Below, one piece after another: positions 38,950 to 51,879 of a stretch of DNA of 64,000 nucleotides (position 1 is the first letter of the stretch; each line of letters opens with the position of its first letter). The notes under the pieces are model-generated. The model was not told the origin of the DNA. It did not search any database and saw nothing but the letters and a program-made list of their open reading frames with translations. Location of the stretch: NCBI GenBank assembly GCA_012932295.1, contig JAAONU010000011.1, forward strand, positions 40,426,352 through 40,490,351, read 5' to 3'. The position numbers were made by a program, and so were the translations under genes. The stretch is from Cyclina sinensis. Its lineage: Eukaryota > Mollusca > Bivalvia > Venerida > Veneridae.

Positions 38950-39440
38950 TCTTAAATTCAATTTCCTCTTCCTTTGTTCGCAAGGTCAAATTTGAATATG
39001 TTAATTTATCACCTTTCACCTTTTTCATATAACCTTCTGTTTTCTTTGTATGTGTTCCGTTGTTTTCCTTGCATAAGAATTACGTTAAGTTAGTGCCATT
39101 TGACAGACTCTTGTAACAACCCCTGAAATATGAGCGTTCTCGATTCGAGTTAGTTACACCATGTGCATTTTTTATTAATGTATTTAATATTTAAAAAGGA
39201 CATGAACTCTATAGTGATTTCACGTTTATAAATGTACAAGAGGGAAAAACAATAATACCACAGTCTCATGGCACTGCTCTTAATAGAAGACACATTCTTA
39301 ATTATATTCTAATTATGACTAAGAATAATTGTTTATCATTCAATAATCAATTCTCTTCATACTTTTAATGTCGTCATGATTCTGAAAACGTGACATCAAT
39401 GTCATTTTAAAGGCCCTCCAGAATTTTAATGACATAGTTG
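38950..39440. repeat. Duplicated block, member D2
   Basis: Partner of 37960-38400, offset about 0.96-1.03 kb, same orientation. The increase in offset along the block shows insertions in D2. It is the third independent case in this window of a non-coding block with a nearby direct duplicate. Confidence 0.6.
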
Positions 39441-42400
39441 AGAAAATGACAAACAGGGCGTTCGGAATCTTTGAGTATCAGCTGTTTGAAAGGCTTTGGT
39501 TCCAAATAAGCGTTCTAACGTTTACTTGTCTTCTTATTTCAATAAAAAGTACCGGAACCAACTCCTGATTTCAGACATAGGTACGAATTCTGTAAATTAA
39601 AAAAAAATAATAATAAAAACATCACCAACATCTTAAATAACTCTGACAGCACTGTAGCAAGCGGTTACATCAAGTTAGTACTTTTTTCCAATAAGGATTT
39701 TTCACACAATGACTCTAAATGTCAGCTTTACCATGCCGTCCGGTTGTTCAATGAAAAAGCCCTACTTCACCAGCTAATGTCTACGATAACACGATATATT
39801 CATTAACCTAAGCACGTTTGGTCACGTGGTTCCTTTGAAATTTCATTGTTGGAAAGTAATGTTAAGCCACTTTGTAACTGTTTGCTCCCACATTCGATTA
39901 ATTAATTGCTCTGGTACAAAAATACCCGATTAATCAACAAAAGAGTCTCGTAACAAATATTTAAACAGGAAACTGGCAACTGATCAATGAAATAAAATCT
40001 GAAATGAAGTCTATTTTGCAAAAGACTTGCCTGTCAGAAGAAACATCATACTGGTTCATATGAACATTCTAATCAGATTTTAAAAAATCATTCCCGGCAT
40101 TTTTGAAAATACCCCCCCCCCCCCCCCCCCACACACACACACATCCAGGAGTTACTGTCCTCTTGACTCATTATTTATTGTTTCATTGCTGAAAAAAATA
40201 CAAAGACCTGAGCAAAGATCTTTTGATAACCATCAGTTCTTCTCTATACGGATATGGCTAGCAGACGTGATTCGAGGAAATATTGTCGCGCGCGTTTCCT
40301 GGAAACCGGGGCGTCCTCTGTGATTCTTGTCATAACATAGCAGAGAGCTTGTATTGTTTATTTGTATATCCATCATTGTTCTCTTCCAAATCAGACAGTT
40401 TTATTTGCAAAACACTTGCTCTATGGTTGATAGTGTGGCTATATATAGAGAGAAATCTTTGAAAATATCCTTAATTATGACATTTATTCTAAGAAAAAAA
40501 GATGAAACCCTGCACGGAATAAACGTTACAATACCTCGTCAGCAAACTCAGCGTTTTTTTCATCCATCCTTTTTCTAGTGCGGCGAAATTAATTAGATAA
40601 TACAGGACATCATAACGACTACAATTTACTTAAATCAGTTTATAATACTTGATAGAACAGGAAAAGAGTTTGAAATTATCTTTAATTCGGGTCTGACATG
40701 TTTTTGTGATAGAGATGGCATTTCCTCGGAGACGACTACAGTCATGGGTTTTAGATCTTTTTGCCCACTAAAACGTACCGCCAAAAATCTTAATTCGGAC
40801 ACCATAAAACACACATCTTCGCGTGTCCGAGCACTTGTTCTCGCGTGTTTATAGTGAAAATTACAGGCACAGAGGTCACTGCGATCCAAACCAATTAAAT
40901 CGTCAATGTTTATGGTGCTCTAATTTACACTGGTTTGCTGCAGACGACAGTAAAAGTCTTGCACATTGACCATATTGATAAATCGTCTGATAGCCGCCTC
41001 AGTTTAATAACTGGCTATTGTGGTTATTAATTCAGCTTAAGAGGCAGAACAAAGAGAAAAGTTAATTATCCCTATAGTGTTTAGCTCTAAACGTCAGCAC
41101 ACTAGAGTCCACTTGATGAATTGTCTGTTAATGCTTTGATTTTTTTTCGTCTGCGATATGAGGCATCTGCTATTAGAGACGCTCAAAGAAAATGGCGGGA
41201 AAACTCAAAAACACATGAAAGTAGAGGCGTTTGTAAAACATAAGAGGAAAATTGCGGTGTACTTCTTGAATTAATTTGTTAAGCAGAGTGTCATGTGGGT
41301 GTCCTTTACAAGAAGTGCTCTGAATTAAAAACACATGGACGATAGTACTCAGTCACGAGTTGATAAAGCAGACGATACATGTTTTTGTTTTAAACACATG
41401 TTAGAGAATAGGCTTTTGATAGGCACTTTAAAGCTCAGTGCACCGTACAGGATGGCAAGGTTGAAAGCCAGAACCAAACAAGAAAAAACCCTTCTACAAA
41501 GTTAAATATTTTGAACCAATATACTCAGGATTACCGTATAAACCAATTTAATCAAAGCAAATGTCAGAAACATTTCTTCATCAACAAAGGTTGGTCTTGA
41601 CACAAAAGTTCCCGGGCGTAAAGGATGTTCGAGAGGGCCTACTCGAGCTAACGATAATTTAAGAAGTATATCGATAACCACTCCACGTGAAAAAGATGTC
41701 CCGGGAAACCCTGAAGTGTGCCCGGGCGTGCGCGTTGTTAATAAATACCCGTTCTCTGCTACCAATATAATCACAGCTTGTTTAATGAATATTACGAAAG
41801 GTTATTTCTAATTTGAAAATCATAATTGAATGATATTTCGTGAAGGAGAAGTAAATTAGATCTTACGCAAGCCAAGCAAAAGACATTGACCCAAGTGTAA
41901 CATTCTGCGCGGTGAAGCGTTATTCTGCGGGTATTCGGTTACCGTTGGAGATTGTAATTTAAGACATCTATCTAATTCAATTACTTTGGTTCGATGGTTT
42001 GAGATTTAGAAGACCTGACTGCCCAATGTGTACAATGATTCCAAAGAGGATATTTCTTGGTGACAAATTAAGATCTTTGGGACAAGTTTATCTTTAAAAA
42101 TAACATGAAAAGAAGAAATATGAATAGCAGTTTTCAAACACGAACAGTTTTTGTAACCCTCTAGTTACATAAGATATGTATAACATATGATACATATGAA
42201 AAAGAATATATAATTCAAGCATGAATTTTGTATTAATAAAATAACGATGAATTAAACAATTCTTTATTTATTGTGAGGAAGATTCATAATTTCTATACTG
42301 ATTAATCTAAATCGATTAAAGGCGCATTTCGCGTCCGACAATGCCAAAACATCTATTAACTTAAGGGTTTTTGACAATTGAGATGGGGTGTTTGGCAGAA

Positions 42401-43632
42401 AGCGTTGTAGTGTGGGGGTGATCATCAGATCATCCTAAACTTGGGGTAGATGATTTCAACAGGGTTTTTTTTTTCACGCGATCTTTGCGTTAATTCGTTT
42501 TCTTACTGGGCATTCTGTAACCCGTTACCCTTTTTTGTGCATGTTCTGGATTGAAGTGCAGACGGCAGTTGTAGAGATTACGGCAAACAAGAGTTGCAAG
42601 ATCAGCACAGAATTTTCTTAAAGACACAGGTCCTTATTGACCTTGATTCCTACACAAGTATAAACCAGTTAAACAGTGTATTGCCGGATGGCACGAACCC
42701 CAGGCATGAAATGAAGTCATAGGTTCGCTGACCCGACTAACATCTGCTAAACGGTTAGGTATTATCAGGGAGACTATCAGTAGCAAAACTATTAGACGGT
42801 ATCCAGTTATATGTCTGAATAGATCGTAATTTATTGTGAAATACCCTCGTCTTATCTTTTGAATATTGAATATCTGAACCAATATCGAGATATTGCACAC
42901 TAGATAGATGTTATATCTTCCAAATATCTGTTGATATAGATCTTGGGGTCATGTGATAGCGTGGGATACATTCTATATCAAACTTGGATTGCAGATTAAC
43001 GTAAAACAATGCAAACGCAGTGGCCACGAAATTGCGACTATAGACACGTCAACGGATAAAACCGAACCGTGCTATTCTCTAAGCCGTTGTTATAGACAAT
43101 ACAATTTCAATGCACGCGCAATTACCCTTTTTTTCTTCTTCGTGACTGATTTAATCTGATTAACTATACAATGATTGACGCATCACATGAATATTTTATC
43201 ACTGTACGGGGAATGAGCCCTAGCTAAACCACAACTCACAATTAATATTCAGCCAGATTCAGATAAATGGCGACATTAATATTGTATGCGCCCTCTGGCG
43301 ACAGGCATTGGTCTGAGATTCGAAAAGAAATGGGTACCAGCGCACAGGATGGCATCTGTCCTGTCTTTGCAGGCAAATATGGGTTCGACTACATTGAGAG
43401 TGGTAGATTTAGGTAGATGATACAGACTTCTTACTTTTTGTGTAGATAATTATTAAGATGTACTTTAGAAAGAAAAATAAAGCATATAATAATATATAAA
43501 GCGTCAAAGTACAAGGTATTCTTACTTATAAAGGAAAACGTGATAGACAGAAATGTTAGACATTGTGTGTGACGAATGTTCCTGTATATTCTGTCATATT
43601 ACGTCATTGTTAGAAAATTCCTACCCTTCTTT
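39441..43632. other. No gene seen; several regulatory-like motifs
   Basis: Contains a poly-C/AC tract (40112-40142), octamers at 40940, 41147 and 41368, and short GC-rich islands near 40285-40315 and 41620-41740. Open frames 40354-40578, 40635-40889, 41502-41774, 42634-42900 and 42953-43159 have no domain I recognise. A B-box-like word (gggttcgac, 43381) follows a ggtaccagcg word at 43332, a weak hint of a decayed SINE. Confidence 0.4.
40112..40142. repeat. Poly-C tract followed by (AC)n
   Basis: Nineteen consecutive C (40112-40130) are followed by six AC dinucleotides (40131-40142). The homopolymer length is likely to be unreliable in sequencing. Confidence 0.95.
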
Positions 43633-43812
43633 GTGATCGCCAAGTTCGCTTTCATTTGACACTGAAGTGGCGATGAAACATTTCTTAAAAGGTTATCGCC
43701 ACAAACGCTTTAAGTTGACATTAAAGTAGCGATATGTTCTAAAAGGTGATGGCAGCGCACGTTTTCGGTTGACACTGAAAAGGGCGATCAAACATTTTCC
43801 AAAAGTTGTCCA
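43633..43812. repeat. Three-copy degenerate tandem repeat, about 53-60 bp
   Basis: Units begin near 43633 (gtgatcgcc), 43693 (ttatcgcc) and 43746 (gtgatggc). Each carries ttgaca(c/t)t-aa and an aaa-ggtgat-type end; two keep ggcgat-aaacattt. Locally GC-richer than its surroundings. The minus-strand open frame 43739-43927 overlaps it but shows no known domain. Confidence 0.65.
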
Positions 43813-46544
43813 AATTTTCAGCGAGTTTCTTTACAATGCTTCCGAAGTCGTAATGGAAACGAGGTTTATCTGAATGAAGGAAAACGTTTCTCCGGCGATA
43901 CACCAAAACGTTTTGCCAAGTCTTCATTATAAATACATTTACTATTCTGTATGCAAACTCATTTTAAAGATCTTAGGAAAACTTGTTTCAAATCTTATAA
44001 TTAACAAAATAGTTTAGATAGTAGGAGATGATCCTAACGATATAATACATTCAAGACCACACAAAAAGTTGAAATAAAAAGGTTTTCCCCTCAGCAGGGT
44101 TAGGATAACCTGTCAGGAACGAGGTACTTAAATACAAACAGGTCTTCATTTATAGCAGAAGTTATATGTATGACATATATGTATTGATATAGAAGAAGCC
44201 ATTGCCAAACTGGGCTATATCGTTATATGGGTCAAATGCCAAAACTAGGGAAAATACATTGAAAGGGTCTTTGGTGAATGCCAAAAATTTGACATTTACG
44301 CAACAATTGTAGAAATATCTGTTATCTTGTTTAGATCTCGGTCAGATGTTCTAACTACAAAGCGTAAACATGTTTAGTGCCAAATGTTTTCTGTGTCAAA
44401 TATGCAAGAGCCATGGACAGATCAAGACAAGCACGAAAGACTCGCTCTATGGTTGTCAAGTGTGCGCGTGCCAGTCCCGGTTTCCACCCAGTTACTTTGA
44501 TGTGTACAAACTGACTTCGGTTAAGTTATGAAGCGATTGCATGTAAACTAAACATGCTATCGTGCAGTTGATCTATCTATGTATGAGATTCAAACACGTG
44601 AAAATTCTCCGTGGGGTCCAATTCTACATAAATAAAACATCTATAATTATAATAAACCAAATGGCGTGTGGATAATCTCCAAAATAAGTTGGGTGGGTCC
44701 TATATTGTTTACAATCGTGTTACTGAAATTGTACATCGCGTGTGGCACATTCAACTCTGACGCTCACGGACAATTTTCGTATGCGTACCATTTTATTTTT
44801 TTAATCAAATCACAATTTTTAAAGTCAATAAGGTAAGTATTAAGATGTTTATGGAAATTTTGGTTGCCAACCTGCCGCAGTGTAACGACCCGTAAAAAGT
44901 GGTTTTATTCTCTGGACCTATATTCGTATTAACGAGTCTGACCAAATTTGGTTCAATAGTTTCACGGCATTATCATAATAACATTTTTACTGTTCGTCTG
45001 ATTAACAATGTACCAAACTCTCTTAAAGTAAGAATTATCATCACTTTCAAATCTTTGATTTTCTTTATCTGTTTCTATTTTTTGTTGTTATCACTTTTCT
45101 ATGGTAAGGAATAAAACAGTATCTGAAACTTTTTGCCTTTATACGTTTCGTGCAACTTTGAGTTCAACTTTTTGCTCTCAGCAGTAAATTGACTCAGTGA
45201 GAAAATCGCTGTAAATGCAGCAAAGACCAATCGAACCAAAGGGTCATATTTTGTGAACACTGGCGTTAAAATATTTTATATTATCAACTCAGTAACGTAA
45301 TAGGCATGAAAATACTTGTGAATAGTATCTGATCATCCAATTACAAATCTACAGTTTGATAATTATCATATCCTATTTAACTGATTTAAGTCTTCTTAAT
45401 AAAATGTCAGAATAATACTAAAATAATAGATATTTTTCGTGTGAATACCTCGACATAATAGGAAGCACCCCTACTATTTTACCATAAAATAAACAAATAT
45501 GGACTCCCCCACTGACTGCAAACAAATGCCGGGCTATTTTTGTGAATGGACATATTAACAAAACATTAAGACAAAGAATACGACGCGATGTAATTTGAAA
45601 CATTTCTTCATCAAGATATGAATAACAGATCTGGGCGATATGTTTGCGTAAAATTTTTATATAAGATTTTTATCTCCCCGCCCGAGCAGTTCCATGCCTC
45701 GGTTAAGATTACGAAGGGAGATAATCGCTGATAAGCGAGAACTCTTGTCAGATTTCTGCGGAAAGTAGATATACGCTCTCTGTTTAAAAGTTAATGTCGT
45801 TTTGCAATTGTTACATGGTGTGGAATTGCATATCTGACCTCAGAAGTGCAAACATTATATTTATCGAAGTCGATATCGGGCACTTTTCAGCAGATTCTCA
45901 TCAAATTCTGTTTATTCAAATTTCAAACTTTGTTAAATACAGTACTTCTATATGTCTCAACTCCTACGTATATTTGAATTTAAAACCATTCGATCAGATT
46001 ATGAATAATTTTGATACACATGTTATTTGTTTCTTCAACCATTCGATCCGAAGTTTTTGAGGCTACCTCTTAAACTTTTTATATCACTTGAACTTGAAAT
46101 TGAAATATGTTAAAGCACGTGTACTTATGATAAAAACCAATACATATTATATTTTAAGTGAATATTTAAGAGGGAACTAATTAATGTTACGAGCACGAAC
46201 GGTCGTCCCACTTCCGCTGGAAAGTTTTATGTCTGCACCGGTGCATGTAATTTCCAGAAAACTATATAAAAAATGTGACCCATTTATTCTGAAAAGATGA
46301 TTGTAAGGAGACCATGTTACGTTTATCACTTCAATACTTTTGGCATTTGACCTGTGCGTGAATTTAAAACTCTTGCTTTTGACAACTGATCAATATGAAA
46401 CTTGTGCAAGGACCCCCCTGTTGACAGCTTCCTTCCCTTTTGCTCCATGGTTCTTTAACAATATGTCAATAAATATTTGTAAATCAAAGTGGTACATGAT
46501 CATAAATGAAATCTTAAAAAATTGAAGACAATTTAGAGTCTACA
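43813..46544. other. No gene seen
   Basis: AT-rich unique sequence. Open frames 44899-45114, 45418-45603, 45794-46060 and 46340-46525 have no recognisable product. Confidence 0.45.
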
Positions 46545-46770
46545 GCGTTTTAGTGGTCAAGTGGTAACACACAGGAATGGATACCCAAGCGTTACGAGTT
46601 CGGTCCCACGCTCACCCATTGACCTTACTGGTTGTTTTTCGGATGAGACGTTATTCAGAGGTCCCATATATCAGTGCTAAACGCCAAGCATGTAAAAGAA
46701 TCAAGACTGCCTCTGGAGTGAGATACTCTCTGTGTATCTTGCACTATCCCCCACAACCTTAAACGTCTAA
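46545..46770 (+). mobile_element. tRNA-derived SINE
   Basis: An A box (gtggtcaagtgg, 46553-46564) and a B-box-like word (gagttcggtccc, 46596-46607) have tRNA-like spacing. They are followed by a body with ggatgagacgttattcag, aggtccca and an acgccaagcatgtaaaagaa word (46640-46700). I remember this body as a central domain of SINEs spread through molluscs and other animals, with a typical sequence close to ggatgagacgttaaaccgaggtccc. The 3' tail is unclear and the copy is diverged. SINEs of this kind are mobilised by LINE machinery; none is present here. The open frame 46577-46762 lies inside it and is not a gene. Confidence 0.7.
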
Positions 46771-48659
46771 ACTCTTCACTGGGTGTCGGTCATGTAGGCA
46801 ACCGGTACTGACGCAAAAGAAAGGATAGTGATAGGTTACAGTTTTCAACAAATCTTTCCTTTCGGGTGACACCTTCGCCTATAGGCCATCGCAGACGGCA
46901 AATATAGCATGTCTCTTTGCAAGACAAAAACATTCTTTTCCAGCGTTCAGAGACAGCCCAACAGTATACATGTTGAAAGAAAGACATATGTTTTACGGAA
47001 TTCATCTGGTGTGTTCCTGACCTGCTGAACAAAGCCAAATTATCTGTCAAAATATTTTGTAAATTGGGACGTAAAAACATAAATATTTACGTAAAACCTG
47101 TGGTATTTATATCATTATGGCGATATCATTTCAAAACTGACAGACGATCTTGTTGGTCCGGTCGTCTGCTGTTTGCTTCCTCGCGATAAAATATCCGAAC
47201 AAGCTGGAATTCACTCGGCATGTAACTTATAAACAGTCCACATCCTGGACAAGTTTGCTTTTCTTTGATGAAATCTTATTCTATTTTGTAGAGATTAAAG
47301 CTAATCTAGTTGCCGAGGTAAAATGAATGTGTGATAAGATTTTAACTGATTAGATTGTAATGACATTTGCTTATTCACGTGTTATATCGAAAATTATAGC
47401 AATAAAAAACAGTCGGACGGACGGACGGACAAAACGGCAGACAGGTTTGACAGTTACAGACAAACAGACGACTTTCAGACAGACAGACAGATAAGGAGAC
47501 ATTCTATTTCCATGTATTTTCGTTATATATTCTCCACTTACGATCAGAAAATTTATAATCACTTAACATTTTTGTCGACCTATTTATTCTCCAGAAACAA
47601 ATGGCTACATCCCGTGCATATTTCATCTCGTGCATTATACGTAGTGCCTGCCACATGTATATAATTATCCTCCCCTTCTTTCCCACGCTTCGTAAAAGCT
47701 TCAGTAATGAAATAATGCAAACATTTTACCTGCAAAGGTTTTGAACATGGTCTGTCAGCACCGGGTATTAATATGTATAACCTCTAATTAATTGAGGCCT
47801 TAATGTAAGTCGTAAAGGATAGGTTGAAATTATTTTTTATAACTAAGCACTCAATTACCTGTGTTTACTATCATTTCGATAGTATCGCGCTTGCGCACGC
47901 GTAACTTGTGCCAGGTTATATTTATATGCAGCGCGTGCCGGCAGAACTTTTCTGATTAAAGTTCTATTACAAAACTTACAAGTTACTCCGGTAAAAAGAG
48001 CTTTAAAGGGCCTGTTTTTATACAGTATGAAACGTTCGTCTGCAACATCTTTGTGACCTTGACCCAGAAATAGCCAGTCTGATTGCATATTGATAAAACG
48101 AAAGTATCAATATATTTGGGAACAGTTGCTAATAATAGCACGAGATTTTTACTTAAATCTTGCAATAATTCCATCTTATATAATTTTTACCGTTAATTTA
48201 AGCGCCCTTTTTGTTATTTATTCTTTTATCAATGGTCGGTAAAATGCACTTTTATGTAATACAGAAACATTATTATGACGTACTTTTGCTGCAAGAATCA
48301 CTTAGCTGGTAAGATCATGACCAAAAAAAATCATCTTAGTCGTCCAGATTCCGTTCAAGAATGATTTGAATAAAATGTTTCATTTCTCTTCATAGAAATT
48401 CTAGGATAGGATCACTCTACATGGCGTAACATCAGGCCACGGTATCGCACCACCGCATTATCATATTGGAATTACCTCGTCTGCAGACAGAATCATCGAT
48501 CATGGTAATATTATATCTTCTTGTCATTCAATTTTCTTACAAACAATATTCAAAATTTCTAGATTTCTTAACATAACATCCGTGCCTTCTCAATCTATTC
48601 ATGATATTAAGAGATAAGGGGGTCTACAAATTGATTTTTGTCGACATTTCTTCATGCAA
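46771..48659. other. No gene seen; simple repeats and octamer sites
   Basis: Contains short CGGA and CAGA runs at 47412-47491, an inverted octamer pair at 47141-47169, octamers at 48036 and 48477, and a near-NRF1 site at 47892. Minus-strand open frames 46790-47080, 47371-47686 and 47855-48174 have no recognised domain. Confidence 0.4.
47892..47903. promoter_or_regulatory. Near-consensus NRF1-type site
   Basis: TGCGCACGCGTA differs at one position from YGCGCAYGCGCR. It stands in AT-rich DNA with no coding exon nearby, as does the perfect site at 36210-36221. Confidence 0.25.
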
Positions 48660-50075
48660 AATAAAAGAAGCTGCGTCAGCATCCTTCAAAGACAATTCCC
48701 TATGCGGAATGCAGAGGCAACGTCATCATTCAATCCTGAACGAATTCTTCTAATGTGAAAAAGCTACGTCAGCATTCAGTCTTCAGCAATTTTTTTCTCA
48801 TCTGAATATACATAAGCTAAACCATCCTTTTATCAACATTTCTCTAATCTGAATAATGCATCCAATCTTCAGCGCCGTTTCACTAATCTGAATTCAGGAA
48901 CAACCTCAGCAGCCTATCTTCAAGGCCGTTTTTCTAATCTGAATTCAAAAGCAACCTAAGCAGCCTATATTCAACGAAATTTCTCTAATCTGAATTCAGA
49001 GACAACGTCAGCAACATTTCTCTAATCTTTATTCTGAGATAACTTCAGCAGCCAATCTTCAGCGACATTTCTCTAATCTGAATTCAAAGACAACGTCAGC
49101 GACATTTCTCTAATCTGAATTCAGAGACAACGTCAGCAGCCGATCTTCAAACGCCATTGCTCTAATCTTTATTCTGAAATTACTTCAGCAGCCGACTTTC
49201 AAAGACTTTTCTCTAATCTTTATTCTAAAATAACTTCAGCAGCCGACTTTTAAAGACATCTCTCTAATCTGAATTCAGAGACAATGTCGGCGAATTTCTT
49301 TAATCTGAATTCAGATACAATGTCAGCGACATTTCTCTAATCTGAATTCAGAGACAATGTCTGCAGCCGATCTTCAACGCCATTTCTCTAATCTTTTTTT
49401 CTGATGAACTTCAGCAACCGACATTCAATGACATTTCTATAATCTTTATCCTGAAATAACTTCAGCAGCCGACTTTCAAAAACATTTCTCTGATTTGAAT
49501 TCAGAGACATCAGTGACATTTCTCTAGTCTGACTTCCGAGACAAAGTCCGCAGCCTATCTTCAACGCCATTTATCTAATCTTAACTCTGAAAAAGCTTCA
49601 GCAGTCGATTTTTAAAGAAATTTCTCCAGTCTTAATTCAGAGACAATGTCAGCGACATTTCTGTAATATTAATTTAGAGACAATGTCTGCAGCCAATCTT
49701 CAATGCCGTTCTCTAATAACGTCAGCAATCGACTTTCAAAGACAATTCTTAATCTGAATTCAGGATTAACGTCAGCAACCGACTTTCAAAGACAATTCTT
49801 AATCTGAATTCAGGATTAACGTCAGCAACCGACTTTCAAAGACAATTCTTAATCTGAATTCAGGATTAATGTCAGTAACCGATATTCAACGCCATTTTTT
49901 TAATATGAATTCAGAGATTGCAACAGCAGCCGAACTTCAACGCCATTCTTCTACATTGAATTCAGATGAAATGTCTGCAGTCAATCTTCAAAGACATTTC
50001 AATAATCTGAATTCATAAGTAGCGTTAGCAGCCGATCTTCAACGCAGAATACAGAGGCAACTTATGCAGTTAGGC
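48660..50075. repeat. Degenerate 50/51-bp satellite
   Basis: About 1.4 kb of diverged units built on cagcagccgactttcaaaga, then catttctctaatctgaattc, then a gagacaacg-type end. Most units keep a GAATTC. Three youngest units (landmark gacaattctt at 49741, 49791 and 49841) are nearly identical with a 50-bp period, while edge units, for example near 48700, are strongly decayed. That is the expected pattern for an array renewed from its middle. Some units lack the cagcagccgac half, giving shorter spacing near 49000-49100 and 49270-49340. Confidence 0.85.
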
Positions 50076-51879
50076 CTTTTCTTACCGTTATTCATACCTA
50101 ATTTGGAAGCTCTAACCACCACCAGGCTTTAAGGGAAATTCTGTGTACTTATTTTCTTCTTCAACATCAACCAGGATGCTTCGAATATGGCTTTTCACCA
50201 ATGTTGGAATGAAAAACTGTGGAAAACTTTTGTTGAACTATAAGTCAACTGGCTAATAGTTTCACGGTCGTGAAAGAGTGTATGGATTCCCATATAATTA
50301 GGGACAGTTTTTTCTATTTGTTTCATTAATTATGTTATTATAATTTTTATAATTAACTGCAGACGGATTTCTGTCAAGGGAGTTTAAACATATATTTTGT
50401 TTCTGCCTTAAACGGAGAAATCAGCTTCAGCCATCAGTTATAATTGGCGTCACTGCTTTATGATTACTGGTCACTCCCCTACAATTACGCTAACAAAAGA
50501 TATAACGGTATGTTGTCTGCGACAGACCACCTGTTTCTCCGACGCGCGAAAACTCATTGTATTTTGTGAAAATTGCTGTGAGTTGAATTTGCATTTGATA
50601 ACAAGAAAAATCGATACACTACATGTATATCAGTTATACATTTCAGAATTACATCAAAGATTCATGAAAATTTTTGGTGCAAGGGAGGTAACTACTACAA
50701 GACAATCGCACAAAAATTAACATTTCCTATCCTAGTTGTGCGACTTTCCTTATTTTAACAAAACGGAAGTATTTTCGGGATATTTTGGCAGTTTTATTTG
50801 AATACTTATGTCAAATGACTCATTTTCGGATCTATCGTTTAAAAGCTTTTTTTTTCAACTTTTTATTCGAAATTCCTAGGTAACGAAATAAACAAGTTTT
50901 ACAGAGAACACCTGTTTATGTACACTTGGAGACCTAACCCTATATCAGTCGGTCTTGAGGACATCACCCATTATGGAACCAATTACCTGAAAGGAGAACA
51001 AATTTACTAATCTGCAAGATGAACTTTGTGCAGATGTGCCACTGGCGGTATTTTGTCAAAAGACGCTGTCTTGAATTCGGGTTCGAGACCTATAATTAAA
51101 GCTTCTATAGACAAGAGGGTCGTAGACTTATACCCCTACAGACATCCCACTCCAGGTAGATGGTAAGGCAGTTACTGAAAACCATTGGACCAAAGGGTCC
51201 TTTTCATACAGCAATGTTTGAAGTGCGACAGTCTGCTTTTTAGCCAGATTCTTTTCAAACTCAGCTGGTATCCAAGCCCGCGATTTTACACAGTAACAGT
51301 AATACCCAAAGATGGTGTTTTGACACAGTCCTTCGCTCAAATAGAATTTTTCCTTGAAATTACAGACCAGCGTCCTTTATCTTAATGATGAAAACTATCG
51401 TTACTTATTCATGTATTCCAACGACCAGTTTAGAAAGAAGAAGAATTAAACTCACTGGCACTGTTTCTTGTTTCAAAAGGATCCCGTTGTTGCTTTTGAA
51501 GTTTAAAAAAACATATAAAACTGGAAAATGAAATACATACACTTTAACCCTGCATTACTCTATAAACATAGATCCAATGAACTTTTATGCTGACTGTATT
51601 TGTATGCGAGATGTATAAAAACAATCAGTCGGTCTGTCGTTCTGGGCTAAATAATTAGGCGAAGGCCATTCGACCGGTGAAAACTGTAGTTTCCTATGAT
51701 CGGCATTCCGTATATATCTGTAAAGATGTCGACAGAAATCAAAGTGATAAAAAACGATAGAAAGATTACGTCAAAATCAAAGTGAAGAAGCAGTTAGGTT
51801 ACTTTTGTAAAGAGAGTCTCAGAAACGAGTGACTATGTAACTAGTGTTTCATTAAGCAACTATAATTCGTCTCTGCAGG
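50076..51879. other. No gene seen
   Basis: Unique sequence with no recognised exon. A perfect B-box match (GTTCGAGAC, near 51080) with no convincing A box may be a SINE relic. Open frames 50460-50720 and 51128-51385 show no domain. Confidence 0.4.

Noticed and set aside
41502..41774. Minus-strand 90-codon open frame in GC-richer DNA
   Set aside because: Composition looked promising, but there is no recognisable domain, splice context or partner exon.
51038..51090. SINE head based on a perfect B box
   Set aside because: No acceptable A box at tRNA spacing and no SINE body follows, so a lone B-box match is not enough.
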